A stretch of 64,000 nucleotides of DNA from Neodiprion pinetum. Lineage: Eukaryota > Arthropoda > Insecta > Hymenoptera > Diprionidae. Location: the NCBI RefSeq assembly GCF_021155775.2, contig NC_060238.1, positions 11,371,551 to 11,435,550 on the forward strand. The letters run 5' to 3'. A program made the translations under genes and the position numbers. Below, piece after piece: positions 55,093 to 64,000 of this stretch (its first letter is position 1; each line of letters opens with the position of its first letter). Below the pieces are notes generated by a model. That model made no database searches. It worked only from the letters and a program-made list of their open reading frames with translations, and was not told the origin of the DNA.

Positions 55093-55158
55093 TACGTTTC
55101 GTGGCCTTCCGCTTCCTTCCGAACATTCTATTTCGTACCCTCACCGAATGTTCTTCCC

Positions 55159-55170
55159 CAAGGGGGGGCG
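55159..55170 (+). other. Gypsy-2B polypurine tract
   Basis: CAAGGGGGGGCG directly before the 3' LTR start at 55171. Confidence 0.8.
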
Positions 55171-55607
55171 TGTTACGTCCTCCAGACTTCATATTCCTTT
55201 CCCACGCTCTTAGTTACCTTACGCTCTGTAGTCTACCCTTATCGTTCGCGAGTCAGCAGGTTCTCCTGTAACTCGCGGCCAGCTCGCCTGCTACATCCGG
55301 CAGAAGCAGGCAGATCCATCCCAGCACTCAAGCAAGACACCTATCCCTCTAAATCAAGACCGTACCCTTTTTCCCTTGACCGACTCCGTTGCATTGACCA
55401 CGAATAAACAATCATATACTTTAAATCGTTTACCTTCCCTTAATACCGATCCCTTTCTATTCCATTCCCTTCCTGCATTGGGAGTAGTAGAACGCGAGTG
55501 CATAGTCGACGTGAACGGACCCTACAATAGCCAAATAACACCTTGGCTGGGCGTGGAGTAAGCTCCGATTACCGCTCATCGGAGCCTACGCAATCCACCC
55601 CGTAACA
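55171..55607 (+). repeat. Gypsy-2B 3' LTR
   Basis: 437 bp, partner of 47483-47919, followed by the duplicated TCAA. Confidence 0.95.
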
Positions 55608-55890
55608 TCAATTTTAATTTTTACTTTAATTTTTTTTTTTTTGTCATCATCAGTTATAGTATATCAAAATCATCATTGGTGTCTAAATAAATTATACTTG
55701 GCAGTAGTATCTGATTTTATAACAGTTTTGTGGGGTGGCTGTTTTGTAGGTAATGTATGCATGTATGATTACCCCAGAAGTACGTCAAGTTTATTTCTAA
55801 AAACAAAACGCGCGTATTTTAGTGGCCTAATACGTACGCGCCGTATTTTCTTTGTACGGAAAATTCTGCCAGATACATTGTAATTTTACA

Positions 55891-56084
55891 TCTCCAGATA
55901 CCAGGTTCGATCCCTGGCTCTGTCGTTAATTTTTCGAAATCACCAGTTTTTCAAATTCATATCTCCCAACAATGAATTTTCTCGTAACTAATGATACTGC
56001 ACATCCGCATATCATTTATTGAACCGCTTTGACCGTCTTGCGTGTGCTTCCCATCGGAAGCGTAAGATTCCAACATGTAAACAT
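55891..56084 (+). repeat. tRNA-like T-arm and SINE-like tail
   Basis: CCAGGTTCGATCCCTGG (55901-55917) is a B box with a perfect T-stem, followed by CTCTGTCGTTAAT as at 22425. The tail holds the block shared with 22137-22340. The A-box side is missing. 55612-55890 before it has no recognised feature. Confidence 0.55.
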
Positions 56085-56086
56085 TA

Positions 56087-56666
56087 GACTAGGCCAAAAA
56101 AATTGACTATTTTTTTTTTTGAAAAATATATTGAGAATATCATTCAGTATAGCAAAAAAAAATTTCATGAAATTTTAAGCCCTTAATATTAACTTTAAGA
56201 GGTCTATCATCGCTATTTTTGATTTTTAGTAATAATTTGATGTTTTACGTCAGAACTGTCGAAATATTGAAGTGAAAAAATTTATGTCAACTTATCCCTT
56301 TATAAAATTAAATTCCCTACAAAAAAGGTCTGATTATAGATTTTTGTCAGACAAGCCGTTTCCGAGTAATTAAGCTTAATAAATTGATATAATTTCTCGA
56401 TTTGACTTTTTTAATTTGGAATTTCGTGACTAACGAATTAATGAATGTATAAAAAAGATCATGACAGATTCTAAAAGAAAATTGATTGTTATACAAAAAA
56501 GATTTCCTAATATTTTTTCCTCAATTTAATTTTTCAAAAGTTATTCTCAATTAAAGTCAATATTAAGGGCTTAAAATTTCATGAAATTTTTTTTTTCGCC
56601 ATAATGAATGATATTCTTAATACATTTTTCAAAAAAAAAAAAATAGTCAATTTTTTTGGCCCAGTC
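56087..56666. mobile_element. 580-bp MITE with TA target duplication
   Basis: Ends GACTAGGCCAAAAAAATTGAC and the inverted GACTGGGCCAAAAAAATTGAC, about 130 bp of inverted repeat, flanked by TA (56085-56086 and 56667-56668). AT-rich, no ORF. The ends and TA target fit a Tc1/mariner-derived MITE. It splits the SINE-like tail: GTAAACATT occurs on both sides. Confidence 0.82.
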
Positions 56667-57105
56667 TAGTAAACATTCATCTTCATACATTCTTACATCG
56701 GGTGCTCAAGAGACGAAAACTTTCTATTTATTGTAATTTTACCTTGGATACTTGGGTAGTCACAATAAGTGATCAGAATATTCCTTATGATCGACAAAGT
56801 GTAAACACTAATGCAAATAGCCGAATAGTGATTTCGATCATTTAACCTGAACACGTAACAAATTGGTGACACATTTCAGCGACTAATGCAAACCGGGCTA
56901 GTACCACACGTCACAACGCATTCTAGTTTATGTTTTCATACGTATAAAAAAACTTGAAAATGAATTTGTACTGCTATTATGAACAGCAATATCGGCTCTT
57001 GAAAGTACTTTCTTAGATCAAAGCCCTGCGATTGTTCGTACTCATATGATTGAATCTTGAAGTCAGAGAGGGTGCGACATCAATCATATAAATAATTCAA
57101 TTTAC
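56667..57105. other. No gene recognised
   Basis: AT-rich internal sequence of the TTAA element, probably intron between the possible first exon at 57191 and the OTU region. No conserved ORF. Confidence 0.35.
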
Positions 57106-57191
57106 CTCATTTTTTCCCGAAATTTAGCCAAAATCTTTATGCCGGGTACTTTCTTCTTCTGCACAGACAGATTCCTTCTCTTCTCAGCCAT
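57106..57191 (-). CDS. Possible first coding exon of the TTAA element
   Basis: On the minus strand a GCGATGGCT context starts MAEKRRNLSVQKKKVPGIKI, a short basic reading of 28 codons that runs into ATGAG|GTAAAT, a good splice donor. It lies about 570 bp inside the right end and points toward the OTU, transposase and nuclease genes. Acceptor unknown; an AG just before 47089 is possible. A weak but consistent candidate. Confidence 0.4.
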
Positions 57192-57428
57192 CGCGGGGAT
57201 GAATACTGACTCGAAATAATAAAAAACACGGTAGAAAAACACAAGCAAAAATAAAAGCGCGGAACACTATCCACGTGCCGAGTGACGAGGATTCGAACGA
57301 GGGGAATTGTAGTGGGGAATTTGGGTCTACTCTCCTCGCCTGTAATTCGCATGGTCGCCGGCCAACGCGGTCGTGGCGCTAGCAGCCGCCCGCCTATGGC
57401 GCGAAAAATTTGCTGTTTTATGCTTCGT

Positions 57429-57717
57429 GATTTTCCTTCTCATTTCTTCATTTTTAAAGATAATTAGGTTCTTAGGGAGTCATTTTCAAGATAAAGAATG
57501 GATCTGTGTCGACTTTTTCACCGAATATCGAGAAAAAATTCACTGTCCGCTGTGTCTCAATTCAAAGATAACGTACTTTCAAGTACGTTTTTCGCAAATC
57601 TGAGAGCGAAATCGAAAATTCGGCAAAAAAGGCGACACAGATCTATTCTTTATCTTCAAAATGACCCCCTAAGAACCTAATTATCTTCAAAAATGGGGAA
57701 ATGAGAAGGAAAATCGT
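57429..57717. repeat. Subterminal inverted repeat near the right end of the TTAA element
   Basis: Arms of about 95 bp: 57429-57526 (GATTTTCCTTCTCATTTC...GATCTGTGTCGAC) and 57620-57717 (GGCGACACAGATC...GAGAAGGAAAATC), with a ~90-bp loop. It may bind transposase or simply be a decayed fold-back insertion. Confidence 0.7.
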
Positions 57718-57861
57718 GAGTCTCTGTTCGCGCGCGCTCGTCGAGGCATAGGCAACGCCCTTAACAAAATTTTTTTTTGATTTGTTTTAACTTTTCTGTA
57801 TTCTCTATCATCGTATCCATAAAAAAATCCTGGTAAAATTTTAGAATCATATCGAAAAAAT

Positions 57862-58350
57862 ATGAACGGACAGAAAAGGGGGCCATCAGACTCCCTACCC
57901 CATTCACCACCACGATCGCCGACATATGAGCGGGTGTGCAGAGGGGCGGCTCATGATGAGGAGGATGATAAGGATGAATTGACCGATAGTGATGCCGATA
58001 CGCTGATTATCGACACCGAGCAATGTAATGACAGCAGTGCTGGGGATGATGATCGCGAGTTTGAGCAAAATTTGGCTGGCGAGCATCATCATCATCTAGA
58101 ATCATCACCATCACCGACTGATGCGGAGGATGAGGAGGATGAGGAGGAGGATGAGGAGGATGAGGAGGAGAATGAGGGGGAGGCGGAGGTGGAGGGTGTT
58201 TGGAATGTCGGTGATGGTGATGACGTACGCATCGGATCCGGTTTACTTCTGGATCAGATTGATCAAATCCGTGAAATGCTGGGAGACATAGATAGAGCTG
58301 ACGATGATGGTTATTATTCGGACGAGGATTGGTGTGTAGCACTACATTGA
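57862..58350 (+). CDS. Polinton right-end acidic protein 1, unknown
   Basis: 162 codons, intact. Asp/Glu-rich with a run of about 30 acidic residues in the middle (DAEDEEDEEEDEED), His cluster HHHH, and a more ordered C terminus LLLDQIDQIREMLGDID. I do not recognise a family. Together with 58531-58875 it forms a plus-strand pair at the right end of the Polinton, where accessory genes often sit. The acidic run is partly encoded by GAG/GAT repeats, so length may vary. Confidence 0.6.
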   Translation: MNGQKRGPSDSLPHSPPRSPTYERVCRGAAHDEEDDKDELTDSDADTLIIDTEQCNDSSAGDDDREFEQNLAGEHHHHLESSPSPTDAEDEEDEEEDEEDEEENEGEAEVEGVWNVGDGDDVRIGSGLLLDQIDQIREMLGDIDRADDDGYYSDEDWCVALH

Positions 58351-58530
58351 AATAAAATTCTAGTATCTTCCACACCTTCTCCGTATCACTCATTTTGAAT
58401 AGGTGGAAACTTTTTTGAATTAGAGATTTATCATGCATATAAATGATGAGTGCAGCAGCATCAACTTTTCTATTTCGGCTTGCTCTTTTTACAGATTTTT
58501 CATCGCGAATTAATTTTGGAAAGAAAAAAA

Positions 58531-58875
58531 ATGCCATCTCATTCGAGTGATGATGACGATGAGTGGTCGATCGTTGATTGGGGCGAGGATAAGAAGGCTG
58601 AGGAAGAGATAATTATAGGCTTTTCCGAAGCAATACGCGAGTTCTCGTTGGAGGAGCTTCGGGATCTCGTTGAGGATGCGCGAGCTGCTCGAGTGAGACC
58701 AAACAGCCAATATTATATAAATTACGGCGATATATGTATGGAAATAATTGTAGAAAAATGGGCGAATGAAACTATCGTAATAATTATGGATGTCGAAAAT
58801 AGCGATGATGATGATGATGATGATGTTAACGAACAGGATAACGATAATGATTTTATGGATTATTTCGAAGAATAA
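58531..58875 (+). CDS. Polinton right-end acidic protein 2, unknown
   Basis: I chose the ATG at 58531, giving 114 codons; the frame is open from 58450. SDDDDEWSIVDWGEDKKAEE, then a predicted helix FSLEELRDLVEDARAARVR, a hydrophobic strand and an Asp-rich tail. Similar in style to the preceding gene (SDEDW near its C terminus). No family recognised. 58876-59157 after it is AT-rich and empty. Confidence 0.6.
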   Translation: MPSHSSDDDDEWSIVDWGEDKKAEEEIIIGFSEAIREFSLEELRDLVEDARAARVRPNSQYYINYGDICMEIIVEKWANETIVIIMDVENSDDDDDDDVNEQDNDNDFMDYFEE

Positions 58876-59157
58876 ACCACGCTAAATTCATAATTATTGA
58901 TTATATATTTTTCACAAGTAAAAATTCACAACATTTACATTTTGTATGACGAGAATGGGTAAGAGTTATGAAGATATTTATTTGTAATGTATCCTATTTC
59001 TAGATTATAATTTTATCAAATAGTGAATTTTTTTAATTCTATGTATAAGCTATGATATAATTGAGATTGATTCTATCGAATATTCTACATATAAACCCGA
59101 ATATAATTGTATATATCGTAATAAATTCTATTGTTATTTTGGTAAATATTGTCCATA

Positions 59158-60006
59158 TTATCTATACACACGATTGCAACCTAAACAGTCTTCAATTAGA
59201 GGATTCGGTCTATCCACGATATCGCCATCGGGTCCTGGTGTGTAATGTATGCTACATCTGCGGAAACTTGCGATGACGTAGTCCATTTTCACATTCTCGG
59301 GTAGTTTATCCCACGCACCATTGATGGAGTTTGATGCGAACGTGCGGATAAATTCTTTTGGTGAAAAAGCTATATCCTCGGACATCATTCCCCTTAAACC
59401 GTCCAATTCTTTGTACAGACGAAAGGATTTCTCGAGGGAGCTGGTACACTCCTTCGAATACCATTTCCTGAGTCGCTGCACATTTTCAAAGGCGCAATTG
59501 TATGCCGGGATGTATTCAGAGTTGTCATCATACCAAACTGAGCCTGGCGCTGCTGCTTGCTGGAGGTTAATCGCTGGAGAGTATCCATGGTTCGCGTCGT
59601 GCCACGATGCCGCTTCCATATACCTCAATTTTTCCACTGCAGGGGGTATGATATGCAAATCTTCCATATTAATAACCCTCGTTGTACCATCGACGATCTC
59701 CGTCAGCCATGCTTTCTTATCCGCCCCTTTAACGTATACGTAACACGCATTTTCAACCATTTTTCTCACAATCTTCGTCACATCCTGGTGAGATTTGCTG
59801 CCCGCATTCCATGATATTCCGTGGTGATTGTGTGTCAACCATACATTGGTAGCTCTACATTCAAGTGGTAAGCTTGCCAAATCATAGGGCGGCTTGAGAA
59901 TGATGTAATCCAGACCCGACCCGTTTACATTTACAACTGCGACTTCCTTGGGTACAAACTTCATGTTATGACCGATAAAACATTGCACGCCTAGGATCAT
60001 CGCCAT
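59158..60006 (-). CDS. Conserved Polinton-associated protein (possible degenerate exonuclease fold)
   Basis: 282 codons, intact. Blocks that I recall from uncharacterised proteins of insect mobile elements: GVQCFIGHNMKFVPKEVAVV, ILKPPYDLASLP, TNVWLTHNHHGISW, CYVYVKGADKKAWL, then a Cys/His pair at the C terminus (CLGCNRVY). The N-terminal pattern is reminiscent of an RNase H/DEDD exonuclease fold without the full set of acidic residues; that is inference. Promoter: TATATAA at 60033-60039 on the minus strand, about 30 bp upstream. Confidence 0.6.
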   Translation of the reverse strand: MAMILGVQCFIGHNMKFVPKEVAVVNVNGSGLDYIILKPPYDLASLPLECRATNVWLTHNHHGISWNAGSKSHQDVTKIVRKMVENACYVYVKGADKKAWLTEIVDGTTRVINMEDLHIIPPAVEKLRYMEAASWHDANHGYSPAINLQQAAAPGSVWYDDNSEYIPAYNCAFENVQRLRKWYSKECTSSLEKSFRLYKELDGLRGMMSEDIAFSPKEFIRTFASNSINGAWDKLPENVKMDYVIASFRRCSIHYTPGPDGDIVDRPNPLIEDCLGCNRVYR

Positions 60007-60029
60007 GTTGAGGAGTGGGAATGTTGCGC

Positions 60030-60042
60030 TCGATTATATACT
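60030..60042 (-). promoter_or_regulatory. TATA box of the 59158-60006 gene
   Basis: The complement reads GAGTATATAATCG, 27-35 bases before the ATG at 60006. The short distance implies a very short leader. Confidence 0.5.
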
Positions 60043-60146
60043 CACGGATGGTATGTGGAAGACTGACTATTCCATCTCCAGCACACCCGCTTTTACCCCC
60101 CTCGTGGATGAATTTTGTGGAAGTAGAGGGGGATCGCATAGTTCAA

Positions 60147-60461
60147 TTAAGGCACATAACTGCATAAAAATTCAAACTTGTTGAATTCTCCACCAAGGTA
60201 TTCCATTTGCAGACGATTTTCCCCGACCATGCTACACATTTCAGTCAGCTGACTGGAATCTTCTTGTAGAACTCTTGCGATTCTCGGTTGTAAGAAGACG
60301 TTGTATTCTCCATCGATCGTCGCCAGAACGCGTGCCCCGAATTTTGTTTTGACCAGTCATCACCCGATGACGTCATACACTCCCCCAATTTCGAGCTCCG
60401 TCATCTTCTTGGTTGACAGATTCTCCAGGCGGCTGACGTGGTAAACTTTTGCTAGATTCAT
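60147..60461 (-). pseudogene. Small Polinton protein, broken
   Basis: 105 codons from an ATG at 60461. VYHVSRLENLSTKKM, then ELEIGGVYDVIG, two adjacent TGA codons, then KFGARVLATIDGEYNVFLQP and MEYLGGEFNKFEF. The order of short beta-like segments resembles small single-strand DNA-binding-like proteins of insect Polinton-type elements. A TATA box (GGTATATAAAG on the minus strand, near 60545-60555) lies about 85 bp upstream. Confidence 0.55.
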
Positions 60462-60704
60462 CGCGTTTCGAGGTTATTCCACGAGCGAGAACAGTTCACA
60501 ATGAGAATAAGATGAGAACAGAGTGACGATCACGATGGACGTACGCTTTATATACCACCCACCCCCACTACAATTTTTCCATTGGACAAGTCTCGACACG
60601 CAAATTGGGCGAGGAATTTTATGGGACCACTCCCACGGCCCCAGATTGGTTCAAGTGCATCACCACCAACAAAGTTCACTATCGGCACCATCTCAAAGAG
60701 CAAT

Positions 60705-61016
60705 TTCCTGGAATTTTTTCAATAGATCTAGCGGGTTTTTACCCTATCCGATTTATGTGCGGCTTTCCGGCGCCAAAAAAGTTTCGACAGGAATTATTTT
60801 GTGTGTCTGTGTGGGTGTGTGTGTGTTTGTGTGTGTGTCGAATCCTATGAAAATAGCCATCTTGCGGCAAACCGCAAAAATGATCAACGGGGGGGGGTAA
60901 TGCCGCTGATTTTGGGGGGGGAGGGGCAGAGGGGAGCTGGAGGGGGGGAGCTAGGGGGGAGCTAGGGGGAGCTAGGGGGGAGCGTTGCCATCTTTGGATC
61001 AGAACTGTCATATGTA
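60705..61016 (-). repeat. Polinton right terminal inverted repeat
   Basis: Inverted copy of 27952-28358, with a GT run (60808-60838) matching the CA run on the left and a GGGGGAGCTAGG minisatellite. Ends at CAGAACTGTCA, after which Gypsy-2A resumes. Confidence 0.85.
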
Positions 61017-64000
61017 TACACTACTAACGGCAATGAACAATGGCCCACGGTAATCGACTACAGAAAACTTAACGAAAAAACAGTCGGTGACGCATACCCC
61101 ATGCCTGATATCACGGAAATCCTTGACCAGCTTGGCTCAGCTAAATACTTTTCCACATTCGACCTCGCTTCCGGGTTCCACCAAATTCCCATGCGTCCGG
61201 ATCACAGCACGAAAACTGCATTTTTGACAAACAGAGGCCATTATGAATTCTCTCGTAAGCCCTTCGAAATGAAGAACGCCCTCGCCACGTTTTAAAGGCT
61301 CATGAACCAAGTCCTCGTAGGCCTACAAGGCAATGAGATGTTCGTATATTTAAATGACATAGTTATTCACGCTCGAAACTTGCAAGAACATGAAATTAAA
61401 TTTCGGAAATTAATGAAACGACTAACCGCTGCTGGTTTAACTCCACAGCCAGACACGTGCGAATTCGTGCGCAAGGAAGTCGTTTACCTCGTATACCTCA
61501 TAACTGAGTCAGGAGTGAAACCTGACCTTGGTAAATTAATAGCTGTAAAAGAGTATCCTGTCCACAAAAGTCCTAAAAATGTTAGACCGTTTCTTGGCCT
61601 TTCAGTTAACTACCAGAGATTTGTTTCAGATTTTGGGAAAATTGCTGAATGCCTTAACAATTTAACGGAGAAGGATACCCCTTTAATCTGGACGTCCGAA
61701 TACCAGTCGGCCTTCGAAACCTCACGCGATTGTTTATGCAAAGAACCAATTCTACAACACCCAGACTTTAGCAAACCATTTGCGCTCACTACAGACCCGT
61801 CAAAGTTCGCGATAAGTGCAATTCTTAGTGGAGATAAAGACGGTGATGACCTACCGGTAGCATACGCATCCCGAGCCGACAAGCCCGCTGAATTGAACTA
61901 CTCGGTGCGTGATAAAGAATTCTTAGCCGCCTACTGAAGTATGAATCACTTCCGCCCCTACATGTATGGTCAGAAGTTCACTTCAATAACAGAATACGAG
62001 CCACTCAAATGGGTAAAAAGCGTCAAGAAGCCTAATTCCCGTTTATTACGATGGAGGTTAGAACTGGCAGAGTACGAATTCGATACGGAATACAAGTCCG
62101 GAAAATTTGATACCAACGCTGATGCTCTGTCCAGGAACGCACCGCCCGACACCGCTCAAATTCTTACTATAGATGCAAAACGCCCTCATCCAACGACTGA
62201 GGCCTCTAGCGATAACTCAAAAAAACGCAACAAGAAGACTCATCAGTACCCCAGACTCTCTCGACAGATCACAGACGAGTCCACCAACCCAGCTCAGCTG
62301 AAACACCCAAAAATCTCACAACCCTGTAAAATGATATACTCCTCTGATGCTTTTGACCTCTCCGACGATGAGTTCAGCCATAAAGAAACCCCGTTGCTCC
62401 TCAAACCCCACCGCTTTACCCCGGCGCCGATCCCAGTATATCGCCAACCTGAACGCCACCGCGAAACAAATTCTTCAACAAATCCTAGGTCTCATAAAAG
62501 AACATACCTGAGCTATTTTTCAGATTCTTTCCTCAGCTCGGATGACTTACAGACCCCAGAAACTGAATCAGGAACTGATGACTTTGGTCCATCCACCGAT
62601 TAACTGGGCCCTTCTTACAGCAATTTCCTCATAGAAAGCGAAACTTTTCCTCTTATGCGTAATAGACGTATCAAAGAAATGAAAGCTGACATATTACAGC
62701 AAAAGGATAACTTGGCTCATTGAATAACCGCTGACTGTCTAATGTCGAAAGGAATTGCTTCAGAACTGACAGAAAGTAAATTCATAAACCGCGAACAACT
62801 TGGAGAATTCGACCCGACTGTGACTGACCTTATTTTTGTAGTCCATGGAAACCGAAAAATCTATAACCTAGTTACAAAGCCCAAATACAGTGACAAACCT
62901 TTGCCCCACGTTTTTTTTTGACACCTTGGTCAACTTCAAGAAAACCTTGCAGGAAGATAGCGTGACATCCGTCTCGATACTATTGATAGGTCGTGGACTC
63001 GACAAACTAGAATGGAGCGCGGTACGCAGAATGATTCATTATGTTTTTGAAAATTCGAAAATGAGTATCACCGTTTGCAGCCTCGACCCTCCGCTTCCTG
63101 CCACCGCGCGCTCCTGCATTACACCCCCACCCGCTTATACCAACCTCCCTGACCCTGTCCCTTCGACATCTGGATTACCCCCCCGCCACCATCTGCGAAA
63201 GAAATCGGAACGTCCAACCAAACCTGCAGCACCTCGTCCGATTCCATTTCCACCCCCGTCCACTGACGTCATAATGCCCCCCCCCCCGTCGGGCCTCCGC
63301 GTCGCGCTAGAAGATACCCCCCCGCTACTTCCAGGCCAACGAACCCTCCCTTACACTCTTGTTCTCCTCCCCCGTCGCCTCTCCCGCCCACCTCTGATAA
63401 CGACGACAGTTCCGACTTGCTCACAGACACCGAATACTATACGTGCACTCAACGATTCGACTTCCATACGGAAATTACTGACCATAACCATGACAGTGCT
63501 CTCAACACTAACGATGATCAAATTATTGATCCTCACGGTTTTACATATTTTATCGACAACTTGGACGACATACCAGTATCAGACAATGTCAAAGATACCA
63601 ATGATGGACTTTTGATGCTCAAAACCAACTATGCGCACTTCATATCTACAGACTGCGCTTTGATCAAGGGTATACCAGCCCAACTTGCCGACGAGAATAT
63701 CGTTGACCTAAAAATAGTAATGAGGCTTCGTCCGCGAAAATTTGATATCATTAAATCTAAGCACAATAGTCGACGTATTTTCACCCTGGTATTGAAAACA
63801 AAGGGCTCAGATAAAAGCAATCTATACGATGTCTTCAAGCTATTGTCCAAACTCAAAACGGCTGCAGCCGATTCAAACCTAAAGTCTCCTACCCTCCCGA
63901 CAACCGAAGATAGTTTAGACGCTCTCGATCCCTGAGTTTTCCGAAAACTTTTATCCTATACTTTTGCAGACTTAGAAATTCAAATCATGCTTTGTCGAAA
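61017..64000 (+). mobile_element. Gypsy-2A, right part (RT to second macrodomain), continues beyond the window
   Basis: Resumes the RT interrupted at 27951: colinear with 50155-53130 of Gypsy-2B. The right border, integrase and 3' LTR are outside the window. Confidence 0.92.
61017..64000 (+). pseudogene. pol: Gypsy-2A Pol, RT to macrodomain 2, decayed
   Basis: RT blocks DYRKLNEKTVGDAYPMPDI and DLASGFHQIPM, then stops and changes: TAA near 61294, and the catalytic YLDD is YLND (about 61349), so RT is dead. RNase H LTTDPSKFAISAILS (TDAS became TDPS), then TGA near 61936, TAA near 62602, TGA near 62722, and frameshifts at homopolymers near 62920 and 63280. Macrodomain 1 (62690-63090) and macrodomain 2 (63600-63935) are both recognisable; the frame stops again at 63933. 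The presence of both modules in this older copy shows they belong to the family. Confidence 0.9.

Larger units (their letters stand above)
47483..55607 (+). mobile_element. Gypsy-2B, full-length Gypsy element with two macrodomains
   Basis: 8.1 kb, two 437-bp LTRs (TGTTACG to CGTAACA) with about eight differences, a 4-bp duplication TCAA (47479-47482 and 55608-55611), a tRNA-Leu primer site and a PPT. Gag has a large internal deletion. Pol is one frame interrupted by two stops. It lies inside the TTAA element, which lies inside the Polinton, which lies inside Gypsy-2A of the same family. Confidence 0.95.
41146..57760 (-). mobile_element. TTAA-target DNA transposon with Mutator-like transposase, YqaJ nuclease and OTU protease
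   Basis: Ends GGGCGTTGCCTAGC (left) and GGGCGTTGCCTATG (inverted right) share 12 bases and are flanked by TTAA at 41142-41145 and 57761-57764. Outside lies Polinton sequence on both sides. All recognised genes are on the minus strand (OTU 47089-45696, transposase 45209-43473, nuclease 43513-42713), with a possible first exon at 57191. Gypsy-2B (8.1 kb) is inserted at 47483. TTAA duplications fit the Kolobok or piggyBac groups; a Mutator-type transposase plus YqaJ is not a textbook member of either, so placement is open. Confidence 0.65.
27952..61016. mobile_element. Polinton/Maverick, ~33 kb including nested elements
   Basis: Large self-synthesising DNA transposon inserted in Gypsy-2A. Ends are inverted: TGACAGTTCTGATCCAAAGATGG on the left and its complement on the right. 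Genes recognised: MCP, penton, cysteine protease, pVI-like (28546-31576), PolB (36438-40052) and a right-end cluster (57862-60461). No integrase and no packaging ATPase could be found. Without nested elements (31820-36080, 41146-57760) the Polinton is about 12 kb, shorter than usual 15-20 kb, in line with those losses. No clean 6-bp target duplication is left. Confidence 0.88.

Noticed and set aside
60368..60375. Another TGACGTCA near the right end of the Polinton
   Set aside because: Single site inside the reading frame of the small broken gene (60147-60461). No repeat array, so no regulatory claim.
1..64000. CRISPR arrays, operons or bacterial genes
   Set aside because: No spaced direct repeats of CRISPR type, no ribosome-binding-site pattern. 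All recognised genes are of eukaryotic mobile elements.

Overview
The window is nuclear DNA of an animal, almost certainly an insect. It carries insect-type Ty3/Gypsy primer sites, a Polinton, an R1-like non-LTR element, a Penelope-like element, and a nuclear copy of mitochondrial DNA in the ancestral insect order cytb-trnS2(UCN)-nad1. Many insertions look hymenopteran in character, but I cannot fix the order from sequence alone. I see no ordinary host gene. The whole 64 kb reads as a nest of mobile elements.

Layout. 1-2343: a truncated Gypsy reverse-transcriptase fragment joined to a plus-strand LTR. 2454-14938: a minus-strand LTR element with ~1.9 kb LTRs, a tRNA-Lys primer site, a polypurine tract and a ~1.25 kb internal part with no gene (non-autonomous). 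One of its LTRs is split by a complete young Gypsy element, here Gypsy-1 (3495-10833). Gypsy-1 has LTRs with no visible difference, gag, pol, a clear -1 frameshift signal and an extra third ORF behind a plausible splice acceptor. 14940-16266: palindromic TIR element. 16936-18569: pieces of further minus-strand LTRs. 18570-22136: decayed hAT-like element. 22137-22440: tRNA-like (SINE-like) repeat. 22445-24003: mitochondrial insertion. 24060-26105: Penelope-like element with an inverted 5' part.

26106-64000 is a nest of at least four levels. The outermost element, Gypsy-2A, is cut in the middle of its RT (27951/61017) by a ~33 kb Polinton (27952-61016) with ~0.3-0.4 kb terminal inverted repeats. 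The Polinton keeps capsid, penton, protease, pVI-like and PolB genes, mostly broken, plus some intact small genes. It contains two R1-like non-LTR fragments (31820-36080) and a TTAA-flanked DNA transposon (41146-57760) with a Mutator-like transposase, a YqaJ nuclease and an OTU protease. That transposon in turn holds Gypsy-2B (47483-55607), a second copy of the same family as the outermost element.

The most striking biology is in Gypsy-2. Both copies encode two macrodomain-like modules between RNase H and integrase. The first resembles the ADP-ribose hydrolase TARG1/OARD1 and keeps its catalytic-type Lys and Asp. The second keeps the fold pattern but has lost the glycine-rich loop. I know of no described Gypsy element with this layout. 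Second in interest are the third ORF and splice/frameshift signals of Gypsy-1, and the transposase-nuclease-OTU set of the TTAA element.
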